From the NCBI GenBank assembly GCA_012965515.1, contig DTSE01000167.1:1-35092 (forward strand): a stretch of 35,092 nucleotides of DNA, in the 5' to 3' direction. The translations under genes and the position numbers were made by a program. Source of the DNA: Candidatus Melainabacteria bacterium. Lineage in GTDB: Bacteria > Cyanobacteriota > Vampirovibrionia > Obscuribacterales > Obscuribacteraceae. Of this stretch, positions 16,170-24,633 are shown in pieces (positions within the stretch are counted from its first letter, which is position 1; each line of letters begins with the position of its first letter). Under the pieces are notes generated by a model, which worked only from the letters and a program-made list of their open reading frames with translations, ran no database searches and had not been told where the DNA came from.

Positions 16170-16184
16170 CGAAAACGGTTTTCG
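16170..16184. promoter_or_regulatory. Palindrome CGAAAACGGTTTTCG in the leader of the second Cys-rich gene
   Basis: Perfect seven-base arms flank a central G, 40 bases before the ATG at 16225. It may be a second operator or a leader hairpin. Confidence 0.38.
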
Positions 16185-16224
16185 ATTGCCTTTTTACACG
16201 AATGTCAAAATATACCTGCAGAAA

Positions 16225-16578
16225 ATGTTAGTCAGAGTTATTACACTCCTATTTCTTCTTGCGTTCAATTGTTCGTATCTGAGCTGGATGGCTTGCGCCT
16301 GCACCTCACAAAGTGAGAGCTGTGCGGCATCTGCAGTAGACGCCCAGGACACATGCACGGATTGTGGTCACGCTAAAAGCTGCTGTGCAGAAAAGCAAGA
16401 TTTAGATTTCTCGGGAAGTTTCGGCGAAGAGATAGCCATCATTGACCTGCCGGTTGTAGAAGCTCCTCACGCGGTAAGAGAGGCGGCACGGCTGACGAAA
16501 CGAGATATCTCATATGGATATCTGAACAAGGCTCCTCCACAAGATCTAATTTCTTTGCATCAAAAGTTACTGGTTTAA
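16225..16578 (+). CDS. Cys-rich secreted protein heading the second efflux operon
   Basis: The start is ATG 16225 (MLVRVITLLFLLAFNC), which places a signal peptide at the N-terminus; the longer frame from a TTG at 16186 would hide it. The 117-residue product has a cysteine run after the signal (CACTSQSESC, DTCTDCGHAKSCC) that is suitable for metal binding, and an acidic middle. It resembles the product of 13494-13919 in layout rather than in clear sequence identity. It is separated from the membrane-fusion gene by a strong terminator-like hairpin. I infer a periplasmic metal buffer or a leader gene for the efflux operon. Confidence 0.66.
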   Translation: MLVRVITLLFLLAFNCSYLSWMACACTSQSESCAASAVDAQDTCTDCGHAKSCCAEKQDLDFSGSFGEEIAIIDLPVVEAPHAVREAARLTKRDISYGYLNKAPPQDLISLHQKLLV

Positions 16579-16599
16579 GGCACAAAAGCAAATTGCAAG

Positions 16600-16629
16600 C
16601 GCCATAGCTAATGCTATTGCGTTTTTTTT
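16600..16629 (+). terminator. Rho-independent terminator or attenuator before the efflux genes
   Basis: Arms CGC-x-ATAGC (16600-16608) and GCTAT-x-GCG (16613-16621) form a stem with one mismatch and a four-base loop, followed by eight T (16622-16629). It lies between the Cys-rich gene and the membrane-fusion gene, so read-through would control the pump genes. Confidence 0.72.
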
Positions 16630-16653
16630 GTTGCCTATTTAGGAGCCAGTATT

Positions 16654-18036
16654 ATGCCTACGCAAGAAGAAATCTCGGTCCCACATAAATCAATTGATTC
16701 AGCCGATCAGCGTAAAGGTTGGGTGGTGGCAGCTATCTTCATGGGTGTCGGGCTGGCGTTGAGCGGCATTTTGTGGTTCAGCATCGGCAACAAGGCCGAA
16801 TTGGCAAACAAGGAAACTACGGAAAAAGAAGTTGAGGCAAATCGCTCTTCTGTAGAAATGAAAAAAGAGGAAGGAGTTATCGAGGTTGTCACCATAACCA
16901 CAGAAAAACCTTCCTCGAAATTCACTGTAGCAGGCTCAGTGGAGCCAAATCAACAGCAAATGCAACAGATAAGCGCGCTTGCCAATGGTCGAGTGGAATC
17001 TGTAAACGTAGCTCTTGGGGACAGCGTCAAGCCGGGAATGATTCTCGTTTCAATCGACAGCCCACAAGTAGCTGAGATGCACGGTAAATTGCATGAAGCC
17101 GAAACAAAGCTTCGCCTTGCCAGAGTTACGTTGAACAGGGTCATGCAAGCAGCCAATCGAGTCAATATTTTAAAAGCTAAAGCAGCTCTCGATGAAGCAA
17201 TAGCAACGCAAAAGAGAACAAAGCAATTGGTGTCGGAAGGCTTAGTTGCAAAAAAAGACCTGGTGTCTGCAGAATCTGAGTTTGTAAAAGCCACCGCTGA
17301 ATACAACTTTCAAAAGGATATTACTCTCAATAGAGAAGTTTCAGAAGCTAAAGCCGATTTAAGCACTGCTCAGACAGAAGCAGAACACATAAAGGACGCA
17401 CTCAAAGCAATTGATGCTCAGCTGTCATCTAAAGCAGAAGAAAAGGAGCATGATATTTCAACGCTTCAATTGCGCTCTCCTATCTATGGCACTGTTATAG
17501 AGCGCCTGGTGAACCCTGGAGCAGGAGTTGAGGCTGGTAAGCCTCTTTTAACCGTAGCCAATACTTCGACTCTCTGGGTGATTGCCAGCGTACCGGAGCG
17601 TGAGATGTCCGGCGTGCATATAGGCTCAAAAGCAAAGGTTGTTCTGCAAGAGAAGACTATTGCTGGAACCGTCAGCTTTATCGACCCTCGCTTAAACGAA
17701 GACACGCGTACATCAAGAGTACGGATCATCATCGACAACCCTAACAATCGCATTCAGACCGGTGCATTTGCACAAATTGAATTCAGCAAATCAGTAAAGT
17801 TAAACGACGCTATTTACGTTCCCAGCACAGCTGTTCAAACAGTTGAAGGCAAACAGGTCGTCTTTGTTCAGGATGCAGAAGGAAAATTTTCAGTTAGACC
17901 AGTAAAGACAGGGCAGGACGTTGAAGGACAAACACCTGTAACAAGCGGCATATCTGCTGGCGAAAAGGTTGCAGCCAATGGATCATTTGTTCTTAAATCC
18001 AAGCTCTTAAAAGATCAGCTCGGAGGAGAAGACTGA
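16654..18036 (+). CDS. Membrane-fusion protein, CzcB/CusB type
   Basis: A 460-residue protein starts at ATG 16654, with TAGGAG eight bases upstream. It has an N-terminal membrane anchor (GWVVAAIFMGVGLALSGILWF), a lipoyl half (ANGRVESVNVALGDSVKPGMILVSID), and a long coiled-coil hairpin at about 145-255. The second lipoyl half (RSPIYGTVIERLVNPGAGVEAGKPLLTV) and a beta-barrel follow. This is the periplasmic adaptor linking an RND pump to an outer-membrane channel. The stop codon overlaps the pump start (TGATG), indicating translational coupling. Unlike its counterpart at 11925-13426 it is intact and has no histidine-rich tail. Confidence 0.9.
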   Translation: MPTQEEISVPHKSIDSADQRKGWVVAAIFMGVGLALSGILWFSIGNKAELANKETTEKEVEANRSSVEMKKEEGVIEVVTITTEKPSSKFTVAGSVEPNQQQMQQISALANGRVESVNVALGDSVKPGMILVSIDSPQVAEMHGKLHEAETKLRLARVTLNRVMQAANRVNILKAKAALDEAIATQKRTKQLVSEGLVAKKDLVSAESEFVKATAEYNFQKDITLNREVSEAKADLSTAQTEAEHIKDALKAIDAQLSSKAEEKEHDISTLQLRSPIYGTVIERLVNPGAGVEAGKPLLTVANTSTLWVIASVPEREMSGVHIGSKAKVVLQEKTIAGTVSFIDPRLNEDTRTSRVRIIIDNPNNRIQTGAFAQIEFSKSVKLNDAIYVPSTAVQTVEGKQVVFVQDAEGKFSVRPVKTGQDVEGQTPVTSGISAGEKVAANGSFVLKSKLLKDQLGGED

Positions 18037-21000
18037 TGATCGAGGCATTGATCAGCTTCTCAGTCAGGCAAAGACTTCTTGTGGTTATGGTGGTGATAGG
18101 ACTTGTCGCCGCTGGAATTTTCAACTTACAGAATTTACCCATTGATGCTGTCCCAGATATCACAAACGTTCAGGTGCAGGTCTTAACTTCCGCGCCTTCG
18201 CTCGCGCCTCTGGAAGTAGAAAGACAAATTACGTTTCCTATTGAAATTGCAATGAGCGGGTTGCCTTCAGTCACTCAGGTTCGCTCGTCTTCTAAATTCG
18301 GACTGTCGGCTGTAACCATCGTGTTCGACGACAGCGTCGACACATATTTTGCAAGACAACTTGTATTGGAAAGGCTCACACAAGTCAGACAGCAAATCCC
18401 TGAGTCGCTGGGCTCTCCGCAGATGGGTCCGATTTCAACAGGTCTTGGAGAAATCTATCAGTATGAACTCAAACCAAGTGCAGAAGTAAAAAACGACCCG
18501 CAGTATTTGCGAACTATTCAAGACTGGATAGTAAGACGACAACTAATGGGAGTTCCCGGAGTAGCTGAAGTAAACAGCTACGGGGGTCAAAAGAAGCAGT
18601 ATCAAGTTAGAGTCGACCCGCCAAAACTTGTCTCCTACGGGCTGTCCCTGCGCGACGTCGTCCAGGCAGTCATGGCAAATAATGAAAACGTGGGCGGTGC
18701 ATATTTAGAACACACAGGCGAGCAATTCATTTTAAGAGGAATAGGTTTAGCGCAGACAACAAGCCAGATTGCCAACATCGTAGTTAAGTCTGGCAAAGAC
18801 GGAGTGCCGATTTTCGTTAGAGATATTGCAGAAGTCGTAACGGGAGCCGAAGTAAGACAGGGTGCTGTTCTAGCTGATGGCAAAGGCGAGATTGTCGCCG
18901 GCATCGTGATGATGCTCAAAGGAGAAAATTCCCGGGTTGTTGTCGAGCGAGCCAAAGAAAAGGTCAAACAAATTCAAAAGACTTTGCCAAAAGGTGTGGC
19001 ACTGGTGCCTTTCTATGACCGCTCCGAGCTCGTCGATAGAACCATTCACACAGTCGAGTCAAATCTTGTTGAAGGTGCACTCCTAGTTATTCTCGTGCTT
19101 CTTCTTGTTCTGGGAAATTGGAGAGGTGCATTACTTGTAGCTAGCGTCATTCCTCTATCAATGCTCTTTGCCGCCATATGCATGAATATGTTCAAAGTGT
19201 CGGGCAACTTGATGAGCCTGGGTGCACTGGATTTTGGACTGATTGTAGACGGTGCGGTCGTTATGGTCGAAAACACTGTCAGGCGCCTGGGTATAGACAA
19301 CGAGAAAGGACGCAAGCCGGGCAGCAAGACCACCATTCTGAATGCTTGTTTGGAAGTCGGGCGCCCTGTTGTATTTGCTGTAATAATCATCGCCATTGTC
19401 TACTTGCCGATTTTTAGCCTGTCAGGCATTGAAGGCAAAATGTTCAAGCCGATGTCCATGACTATTGTGTTTGCATTAGCTGGATCGCTGATTCTTTCTT
19501 TGACGTATGTACCGGCGATGCTCACTCTTATCATGCGCGGACCGGTAAGCGAAAAGGAAAGTTTTCTTGTTCATTGGATTAAGGGCTATTACCAAAAGGC
19601 GCTGCATTTTGCGTCTCTATATCACAATCAAACATTTGCAGTAGCGCTCAGCCTGATTGTGATGAGCGGTATCACGCTTTCAATGCTGGGGGCGGAATTC
19701 ATTCCTAGACTAGATGAAGGTGCGCTAGCCGTGCAGATACAGCAACTTCCCAGTGTGTCGCTTAGCCAATCGATTGCAACGACAACACAAGCAGAAAAGG
19801 TCCTGACTTCATTTCCAGAGGTGACAAAAGTAGTCTCCAAAATCGGTCGGGCAGAGGTCGCGACCGATCCAATGGGAGTCGATACCAGCGATCTTTATGT
19901 AGGACTGAAGCCACCAAAAGAATGGTCGACGGCAAAAAATAGGGAAGAGCTAGTCGACAAAATAGCCAAGGCGCTGGAGGAAAAGGTACCGCAGGCAGTC
20001 TTCAGCTTCTCTCAGCCAGTTGAACTCAGAACTGCCGAATTAATTGCCGGCGTTCGTTCGGATATTGCGGTCAAAATCTTTGGAGACGACTTAGACAAGC
20101 TCAGAGAAACAGCGGAAAAAATAAGCAAGGTCGTTGGCACAGTCCCTGGAGCTGCCGACGTAAAAGTCGAGCAGACAGCCGGTCTGCCGCAGTTAATAGT
20201 TGAGGCCGATAGGGACGCAATTGCTAGATATGGAATTAACGTCGAGGACGTCAATACGCTCGTCCAATCAATAACGGCAGGACAGCCAGCTGGAATTGTT
20301 TACGAAGGAGAGAGACGTTTCGAGATAGTCGTGCGACTAAATGAACAATCAGGACGAGACCTAGAATCGATAAGAAAGCTTCTTGTAGCCGGTCCGGCCC
20401 TAACTCCTAAAGGTGGGGGCGCAATGATTCCGCTTACAAGTCTTGCAAAAATTAGAGTAGAGGAAGGACCAGCTCAAATATCCCGAGAAGACAGGCGCCG
20501 ACGCATAGTCGTTGAATTAAACGTGCGAGGTCGTGATATAGGCAGTTTTGTCAAAGACGCCGAAAAGAGAATCGACAAAGAAGTGAAATTACCGGAAGGT
20601 TATTACATTACCTGGGGCGGTCAATTTGAGAATCTGCAGCGAGCATCGACAATGCTTGCAATTGTGGTGCCTATAGCACTGCTTCTGATTTTCATTCTTC
20701 TATTCATGTCTTTCGGCTCCATTAGCCAAGCATTGCTTATCTACACCGGCATTCCTTTTGCGGTAGTCGGTGGAATATTCGCTCTGGCAATTAGAGGCAT
20801 GCCATTTTCAATTTCAGCTGGAGTCGGATTTATTGCGTTATCCGGCGTAGCTGTTCTAAACGGAGTTGTGATGGTGAGCTATATCAACACACTGAGGCAA
20901 AAGATGGACTCTGAGGCGGCAGTCATAAAAGGAGCGCTGACCAGATTGCGTCCGGTTTTGATGACAGCTCTTGTTGCTAGTTTAGGATTTTTCCCAATGG

Positions 21001-21203
21001 CATTTTCCAGCTCTGCAGGGGCTGAAGTGCAGAGGCCGCTGGCTACTGTGGTTATCGGAGGTTTAATTACCTCGAGCCTTTTGACTCTTCTTCTTCTGCC
21101 CAATCTCTATCTTGTATTTGAGCAACTAGGCAGACGATCAGAAAAACATGGACGAGCAAAACGTCTGGAAGAAAAACCTTCGAGCGAACCAATTATCAAA
21201 TGA
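18036..21203 (+). CDS. czcA: Heavy-metal RND efflux pump, CzcA type
   Basis: A 1055-residue RND protein starts at ATG 18036, sharing a base with the preceding stop. It shows NLPIDAVPDITNVQVQVLT after TM1, and TM4 reads GALDFGLIVDGAVVMVENTV. That DFG-x3-DGAVVMVEN signature is typical of the CzcA/CnrA/NccA branch, which exports Zn, Co, Cd or Ni. The second periplasmic domain and the last membrane block (GVGFIALSGVAVLNGVVMVSY) are complete. With its adaptor and the TolC-like gene at 21696 it should form a complete tripartite efflux complex. The gene symbol is by family, not a claim of exact substrate. Confidence 0.93.
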   Translation: MIEALISFSVRQRLLVVMVVIGLVAAGIFNLQNLPIDAVPDITNVQVQVLTSAPSLAPLEVERQITFPIEIAMSGLPSVTQVRSSSKFGLSAVTIVFDDSVDTYFARQLVLERLTQVRQQIPESLGSPQMGPISTGLGEIYQYELKPSAEVKNDPQYLRTIQDWIVRRQLMGVPGVAEVNSYGGQKKQYQVRVDPPKLVSYGLSLRDVVQAVMANNENVGGAYLEHTGEQFILRGIGLAQTTSQIANIVVKSGKDGVPIFVRDIAEVVTGAEVRQGAVLADGKGEIVAGIVMMLKGENSRVVVERAKEKVKQIQKTLPKGVALVPFYDRSELVDRTIHTVESNLVEGALLVILVLLLVLGNWRGALLVASVIPLSMLFAAICMNMFKVSGNLMSLGALDFGLIVDGAVVMVENTVRRLGIDNEKGRKPGSKTTILNACLEVGRPVVFAVIIIAIVYLPIFSLSGIEGKMFKPMSMTIVFALAGSLILSLTYVPAMLTLIMRGPVSEKESFLVHWIKGYYQKALHFASLYHNQTFAVALSLIVMSGITLSMLGAEFIPRLDEGALAVQIQQLPSVSLSQSIATTTQAEKVLTSFPEVTKVVSKIGRAEVATDPMGVDTSDLYVGLKPPKEWSTAKNREELVDKIAKALEEKVPQAVFSFSQPVELRTAELIAGVRSDIAVKIFGDDLDKLRETAEKISKVVGTVPGAADVKVEQTAGLPQLIVEADRDAIARYGINVEDVNTLVQSITAGQPAGIVYEGERRFEIVVRLNEQSGRDLESIRKLLVAGPALTPKGGGAMIPLTSLAKIRVEEGPAQISREDRRRRIVVELNVRGRDIGSFVKDAEKRIDKEVKLPEGYYITWGGQFENLQRASTMLAIVVPIALLLIFILLFMSFGSISQALLIYTGIPFAVVGGIFALAIRGMPFSISAGVGFIALSGVAVLNGVVMVSYINTLRQKMDSEAAVIKGALTRLRPVLMTALVASLGFFPMAFSSSAGAEVQRPLATVVIGGLITSSLLTLLLLPNLYLVFEQLGRRSEKHGRAKRLEEKPSSEPIIK

Positions 21204-21212
21204 GGTGTGGGA

Positions 21213-21680
21213 TTGAATCGCATAGCTAAATTAAGACTTCCATTATTGTGGATTACGCTCTTTGCTGTCTTCTTTTATGGCTGCACGCAGGTGAAGAAAT
21301 CAGATGAGAGGTTTCGCAACGTCGATTTACAAGTCGTGCACAAGCCATATGTCATGACTATGTACCCTCGCTTTGCGACAAAAGGAAAGTCATTCATTCA
21401 TCTCGATATAAGAAAAGGCGACAAGATTGAAGACGATGCCCACATCAGAGCACGACTCGTTGCCCGCGATGGAGATAGTGCGGAAGTCGAATTCAAGCAA
21501 GATCCCAACATACGAACATACTTTGCGTCCTTGAATCTCAAACATGACGAAGACTACGTTGTAGAAACAGATATTCGGCTAAAGGATAAAACGGTATTGC
21601 GACCTATTTTTTCTTTTCACTGCGGAGATCCTGTTCCACATGTTGAAAACGATACAGAACATGCAGGTGCAAAAGAGTAG
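21213..21680 (+). CDS. Small membrane-anchored or lipoprotein-like protein (YtkA/FixH-like?)
   Basis: The start is probably TTG 21213 (MNRIAKLRLPLLW), because TGAGG, which includes the pump stop codon, is eight bases upstream; GTG 21207 is possible. The product has a signal segment ending in FFYGC, which could be a lipobox. It then has a beta-rich domain of about 110 residues (VVHKPYVMTMYPRFATKGKSF, RARLVARDGDS, RPIFSFHCGDPVP) and a His/Asp-containing tail. The layout resembles YtkA/FixH-type Ig-like proteins often found in copper and efflux operons, but I hold that loosely. Position between pump and channel genes suggests a periplasmic accessory of the efflux system. Confidence 0.68.
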   Translation: MNRIAKLRLPLLWITLFAVFFYGCTQVKKSDERFRNVDLQVVHKPYVMTMYPRFATKGKSFIHLDIRKGDKIEDDAHIRARLVARDGDSAEVEFKQDPNIRTYFASLNLKHDEDYVVETDIRLKDKTVLRPIFSFHCGDPVPHVENDTEHAGAKE

Positions 21681-21695
21681 ATGGAAGGCAAAACA

Positions 21696-23027
21696 ATGTA
21701 TCTAACATGCAGAGTCAAAAGACTTATGGCGGTGAGCCTGGCTGCCTATGTCGTTTCGTGCCCGAGCGCTCACACCGCATCGGCAACACCCAGCATTTTA
21801 AATATTCCAAAAGCGGATAGCCCATCATCTGTTCAAGACCTGACTACATTGACTGGCGCATTTGACGAATCTCTTTTAAATAGCCCCAGAGCTGCCCATT
21901 TGAGAGCACAGCTTGGCATTTCAAAAGCAGCTTTTGCACAGGCTTTAACGCTTCCAAATCCGTCATTTTTCTTTCTTGAAGACACCGCTCAAAGAGCAAG
22001 ACAAATCGGTGCATCTGTGCCTATCGAAGGACCGTGGAAAATAGCTTTCCGACTGCTTCTTGCAAAACAGCAAGTAAGACTTGCAGACCTTGAGATTCAA
22101 AACAATCTCTGGCAATTGCGTGCAACAGTAAGGAGAGCCTATCTCGATGTAGTAATGGCTAAAGAAACTGTAGAAACGCTAGACACTCTCATGACTCTTT
22201 CAAAAGAGCTGGAAAAAACCGCAAGAAAACGCTTTGAGGCGGATGATGTGGCAGCATACGATGTTGAAAGAGCAAGCCTTGCCGGCATGCAAGCAGAAGC
22301 GGATTACCGGCAAAGTCTAAAGAGACTAGAGCAAAGCCGTCAGCGACTTACCGTAATTATGGGCAAAGACTACAGAAAACCAGTTGATGTTAATCATTTG
22401 CCTACGTTTCAACTGAGAGCAGCAAATGATGAGATGCTGCCTGACTTTTCAAAAGAGTTACCGAGTCTAGATTCACTGGTAGCAGACGGTTTAAAAAACA
22501 GAATTGATTTGAAAGCCGTTGAGCAACGCATGGTCGTAAACACCGCAAGCATGCGCAATACAGTAGGAAATATCATTCCCAACACGCAGCTCAATATCGG
22601 CAGTTCGTACTCAGGCAATCCACCTGAAGGTCCACCAACAAAAGGTATGTTTGTTGGTGTGACGCAAGAGGTACCAGTGTTCAACTTTCAACAAGGGGAT
22701 ATTGCCAGGCTTAAAGCAACATATATTCAGTTCAAGCGAGAAGCGGCATCGATGAAAAACGTAATTTCAGAAGAGGTTATCGCCGCTTATCAGCAGCTGT
22801 CAGCAGCAAGAGAGAGATTGCAGCTTTTTCAAGAAAAAATTCTTCCCACATCAGAGAGAGTGGCAAACATGGCAAAGCGTGGCTATGAATTCGGACAAAA
22901 CGACATCACATCCACAATCGCAGCTCAGCAAGCCAACGTGCAAACACGGGTGAATTACCTGGACGCAGTCAGAACATATCAGCAATCACTTACAGATTTG
23001 GAGCAAGCGATTGGACACCCGCTTTAA
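21696..23027 (+). CDS. TolC-family outer-membrane efflux channel (CzcC-like)
   Basis: The start is set at ATG 21696 (MYLTCRVKRLMAV), with GGAAGG seven bases upstream; an ATG at 21681 has none. The 443 residues have a signal peptide (LMAVSLAAYVVSCPSAHTASA) and two similar helical-hairpin halves: AAHLRAQLGISKAAFAQALTLPNP and WQLRATVRRAYLDVVMAK in the first, and RIDLKAVEQRMVVNTASMRNTVGN and EEVIAAYQQLSAARERLQLF in the second. This is the normal plan of TolC/CzcC proteins, which form the trimeric exit duct. It ends the plus-strand efflux operon and abuts the convergent merC-like gene with no gap. Confidence 0.9.
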   Translation: MYLTCRVKRLMAVSLAAYVVSCPSAHTASATPSILNIPKADSPSSVQDLTTLTGAFDESLLNSPRAAHLRAQLGISKAAFAQALTLPNPSFFFLEDTAQRARQIGASVPIEGPWKIAFRLLLAKQQVRLADLEIQNNLWQLRATVRRAYLDVVMAKETVETLDTLMTLSKELEKTARKRFEADDVAAYDVERASLAGMQAEADYRQSLKRLEQSRQRLTVIMGKDYRKPVDVNHLPTFQLRAANDEMLPDFSKELPSLDSLVADGLKNRIDLKAVEQRMVVNTASMRNTVGNIIPNTQLNIGSSYSGNPPEGPPTKGMFVGVTQEVPVFNFQQGDIARLKATYIQFKREAASMKNVISEEVIAAYQQLSAARERLQLFQEKILPTSERVANMAKRGYEFGQNDITSTIAAQQANVQTRVNYLDAVRTYQQSLTDLEQAIGHPL

Positions 23028-23450
23028 TTAAGCCTGAATTTGCCTTGATATGCGCCTGTTCATAAAGTGAGCGAGCACCAAGAGCAAATTTCCCATAGAA
23101 ATTACGGGCACTTCCAGTGACTCACTGACACCAAAGGCATGATGGAAAGTGGCCGTCATAACAAAGCACAGTCCAAGAAACATCAGGCTCAGTACACTAG
23201 TTTGTCTATGCTTCTTGTAGCCAAGAAAAATAGAGATTGAAAACAGAGCCACCCATGCGAAAAGCAAAATGTGGGTGTAATCGTTTTCCAAATTCAAAAG
23301 CCCGAGTGCAGGCAAGGCAGCAATAGCAAATGGCAAAACCAGGCAGTGAACAAGGCAAATCAGGCCGGCAAACATCCCAAAAACATCCCAAATACCGGCA
23401 GGCTTGTGGCTGCACGAAGGAGATAGGCAATTGCTGGAGGTTGTAAACAT
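23028..23450 (-). CDS. MerC-domain membrane protein
   Basis: A 140-residue protein starts at ATG 23450. It has four membrane segments and the MerC hallmark FAGLICLVHCLVLPFAIAALPALG, whose Cys and His lie in the first transmembrane pair. MerC proteins take up mercuric or other soft metal ions across the inner membrane, but related proteins of unknown substrate are common outside mercury operons. No merA or merR is in the window. The promoter at 23457-23485 ends six bases before the ATG, so the transcript may be leaderless. The N-terminus (NCLSPSCSH) adds two more cysteines. Confidence 0.85.
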   Translation of the reverse strand: MFTTSSNCLSPSCSHKPAGIWDVFGMFAGLICLVHCLVLPFAIAALPALGLLNLENDYTHILLFAWVALFSISIFLGYKKHRQTSVLSLMFLGLCFVMTATFHHAFGVSESLEVPVISMGNLLLVLAHFMNRRISRQIQA

Positions 23451-23456
23451 ACAACC

Positions 23457-23485
23457 ATCATACTGAAAACCGTTTCCATTTTCAA
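23457..23485 (-). promoter_or_regulatory. merC-like promoter with operator palindrome in the spacer
   Basis: On the minus strand TTGAAA (23485-23480), a 17-base spacer and TATGAT (23462-23457) form a good promoter. An inverted repeat TGAAAA-N9-TTTTCA, read on the plus strand at 23464-23484, covers the spacer and the -35 box. A bound Fur/Zur-type protein would block it. Confidence 0.62.
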
Positions 23486-23511
23486 TAGAGATTAAGGCAC
23501 TTGTATCTGTC

Positions 23512-24396
23512 CTAAATGTGCGTGTCGTTGCACTCTACAGGCTCAATTTGCACAGTAGAGTGGCCAATCTTGTGTTCTTTTAAGACAGCCTGAACACGAG
23601 AAAGCACTTCGTCATAAGTAGACTCGCCCAGGACCACATGCATGCTTGCCGCATTTATGCCGGTAGTGAGGCTCCAGACGTGTAGGTCGTGCACGCTTCT
23701 GACGCCGGGTACTGCGTTCACAGCTTCTCGAAGGATTGCCAGGTTGATATCAGAAGGCGTTCCTTCGAGCAAAATTCCGACTGCTTCCAGAAGTAAATTC
23801 CAGGTGCGAGGCAAAATAAAGAGACCGATTCCGGCAGAAATAATGGGATCGGCGTAGTACCAACCTGTAGTCATCATTATCAAAGCAGCAATGATTACAC
23901 CGATTGATGTGATCATGTCCGACAAGACTTCAAAATAAGCGCCCTTCATGTTGAGGCTCTCTTTTGAACCGGCTTTCAACATAAACATGCCTGCAATATT
24001 TACGACGAGGCCGATGCCAGCCACTATGAGCATGCCGGTAGTCTGAACCTGAGGCGGATGCAGAAATCTCTGGTATGCCTCATAAAGAACATAGCCGGAA
24101 ATTCCAAGCAAGATGATGCAATTGGCAACAGCAGCCAGAATTTCAACACGGTAATAACCATAAGTTTTTGACGCATTGGCAGGCTTTTCAGCAAACCATA
24201 TTGCAAAAATCGCCAACCCTAAACCAGCGACATCGGTAAGCATATGTCCTGCATCGGCAAGCAGAGCCAAGCTTCCTGTCATGATGCCACCGATGACTTC
24301 AGCAATTAAATAAGTGAGTGTAAAAGCAAAAACGATGCTTAAGGACTTTTTGTTTTTAGACGATCGCTCTTGACCGTGATCGTGTGCGTGGGCCAC
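23512..24396 (-). CDS. CDF cation efflux protein, CzcD/ZitB type
   Basis: A 294-residue protein starts at GTG 24396, with AGAGGA eight bases upstream. The N-terminus is His-rich (MAHAHDHGQ). Six membrane helices follow, with the metal sites in LLADAGHMLTDVAGL (H-x3-D) and YFEVLSDMITS (E-x3-D), and a C-terminal cytoplasmic domain contains the signature VHDLHVWSLTTG. Such proteins exchange Zn(II), and often Cd or Co, for protons. It has a close relative at 30201-31121 in this window, so the exporter is duplicated. The MerC-domain gene lies 61 bases downstream but has its own predicted promoter. Confidence 0.92.
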   Translation of the reverse strand: MAHAHDHGQERSSKNKKSLSIVFAFTLTYLIAEVIGGIMTGSLALLADAGHMLTDVAGLGLAIFAIWFAEKPANASKTYGYYRVEILAAVANCIILLGISGYVLYEAYQRFLHPPQVQTTGMLIVAGIGLVVNIAGMFMLKAGSKESLNMKGAYFEVLSDMITSIGVIIAALIMMTTGWYYADPIISAGIGLFILPRTWNLLLEAVGILLEGTPSDINLAILREAVNAVPGVRSVHDLHVWSLTTGINAASMHVVLGESTYDEVLSRVQAVLKEHKIGHSTVQIEPVECNDTHI

Positions 24397-24633
24397 TTAA
24401 AATTTCCTCTGATTGCGAGCCGACCGAATGACGGCTATGAGTCGCATTTTCTTTCATTTCATCACCCTTTCATTGTCTCTTATTTGCGCAGCAAAAGCGC
24501 GTTTTCGTTGTGATTTAGAGCTAAGAAACTACAATCAAAAATCTCCACTATTCTTGGAATTTTTACATTCGTGCAAACAACGCAATCAAAAATTCGCCAA
24601 TCTTTTTTGACATTCGTGTTCACAAAAGCAAAA
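24397..24633. other. Intergenic gap with two copies of the 18-bp motif
   Basis: Between the CDF start and the bestrophin-like stop. It carries TTTTTACATTCGTGCAAA (24560-24577) and TTTTGACATTCGTGTTCA (24605-24622) in the same orientation, 45 bases apart. A 65-codon plus-strand frame (24413-24610) has no ribosome-binding site and I do not call it. Confidence 0.55.

Larger units (their letters stand above)
15804..16224. other. Divergent intergenic region before the plus-strand efflux operon
   Basis: Region of about 420 bases between the VanY-like gene (leftward) and the Cys-rich gene (rightward). It holds the palindromes at 16087 and 16170 and a -10-like TACAAT at 16108-16113. An apparent 76-codon frame from 16086 begins inside the palindrome and looks accidental. 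Confidence 0.4.

Noticed and set aside
24413..24610. Short secreted-protein-like frame upstream of the CDF gene
   Set aside because: No ribosome-binding site; it overlaps an 18-bp motif copy and the likely promoter region.
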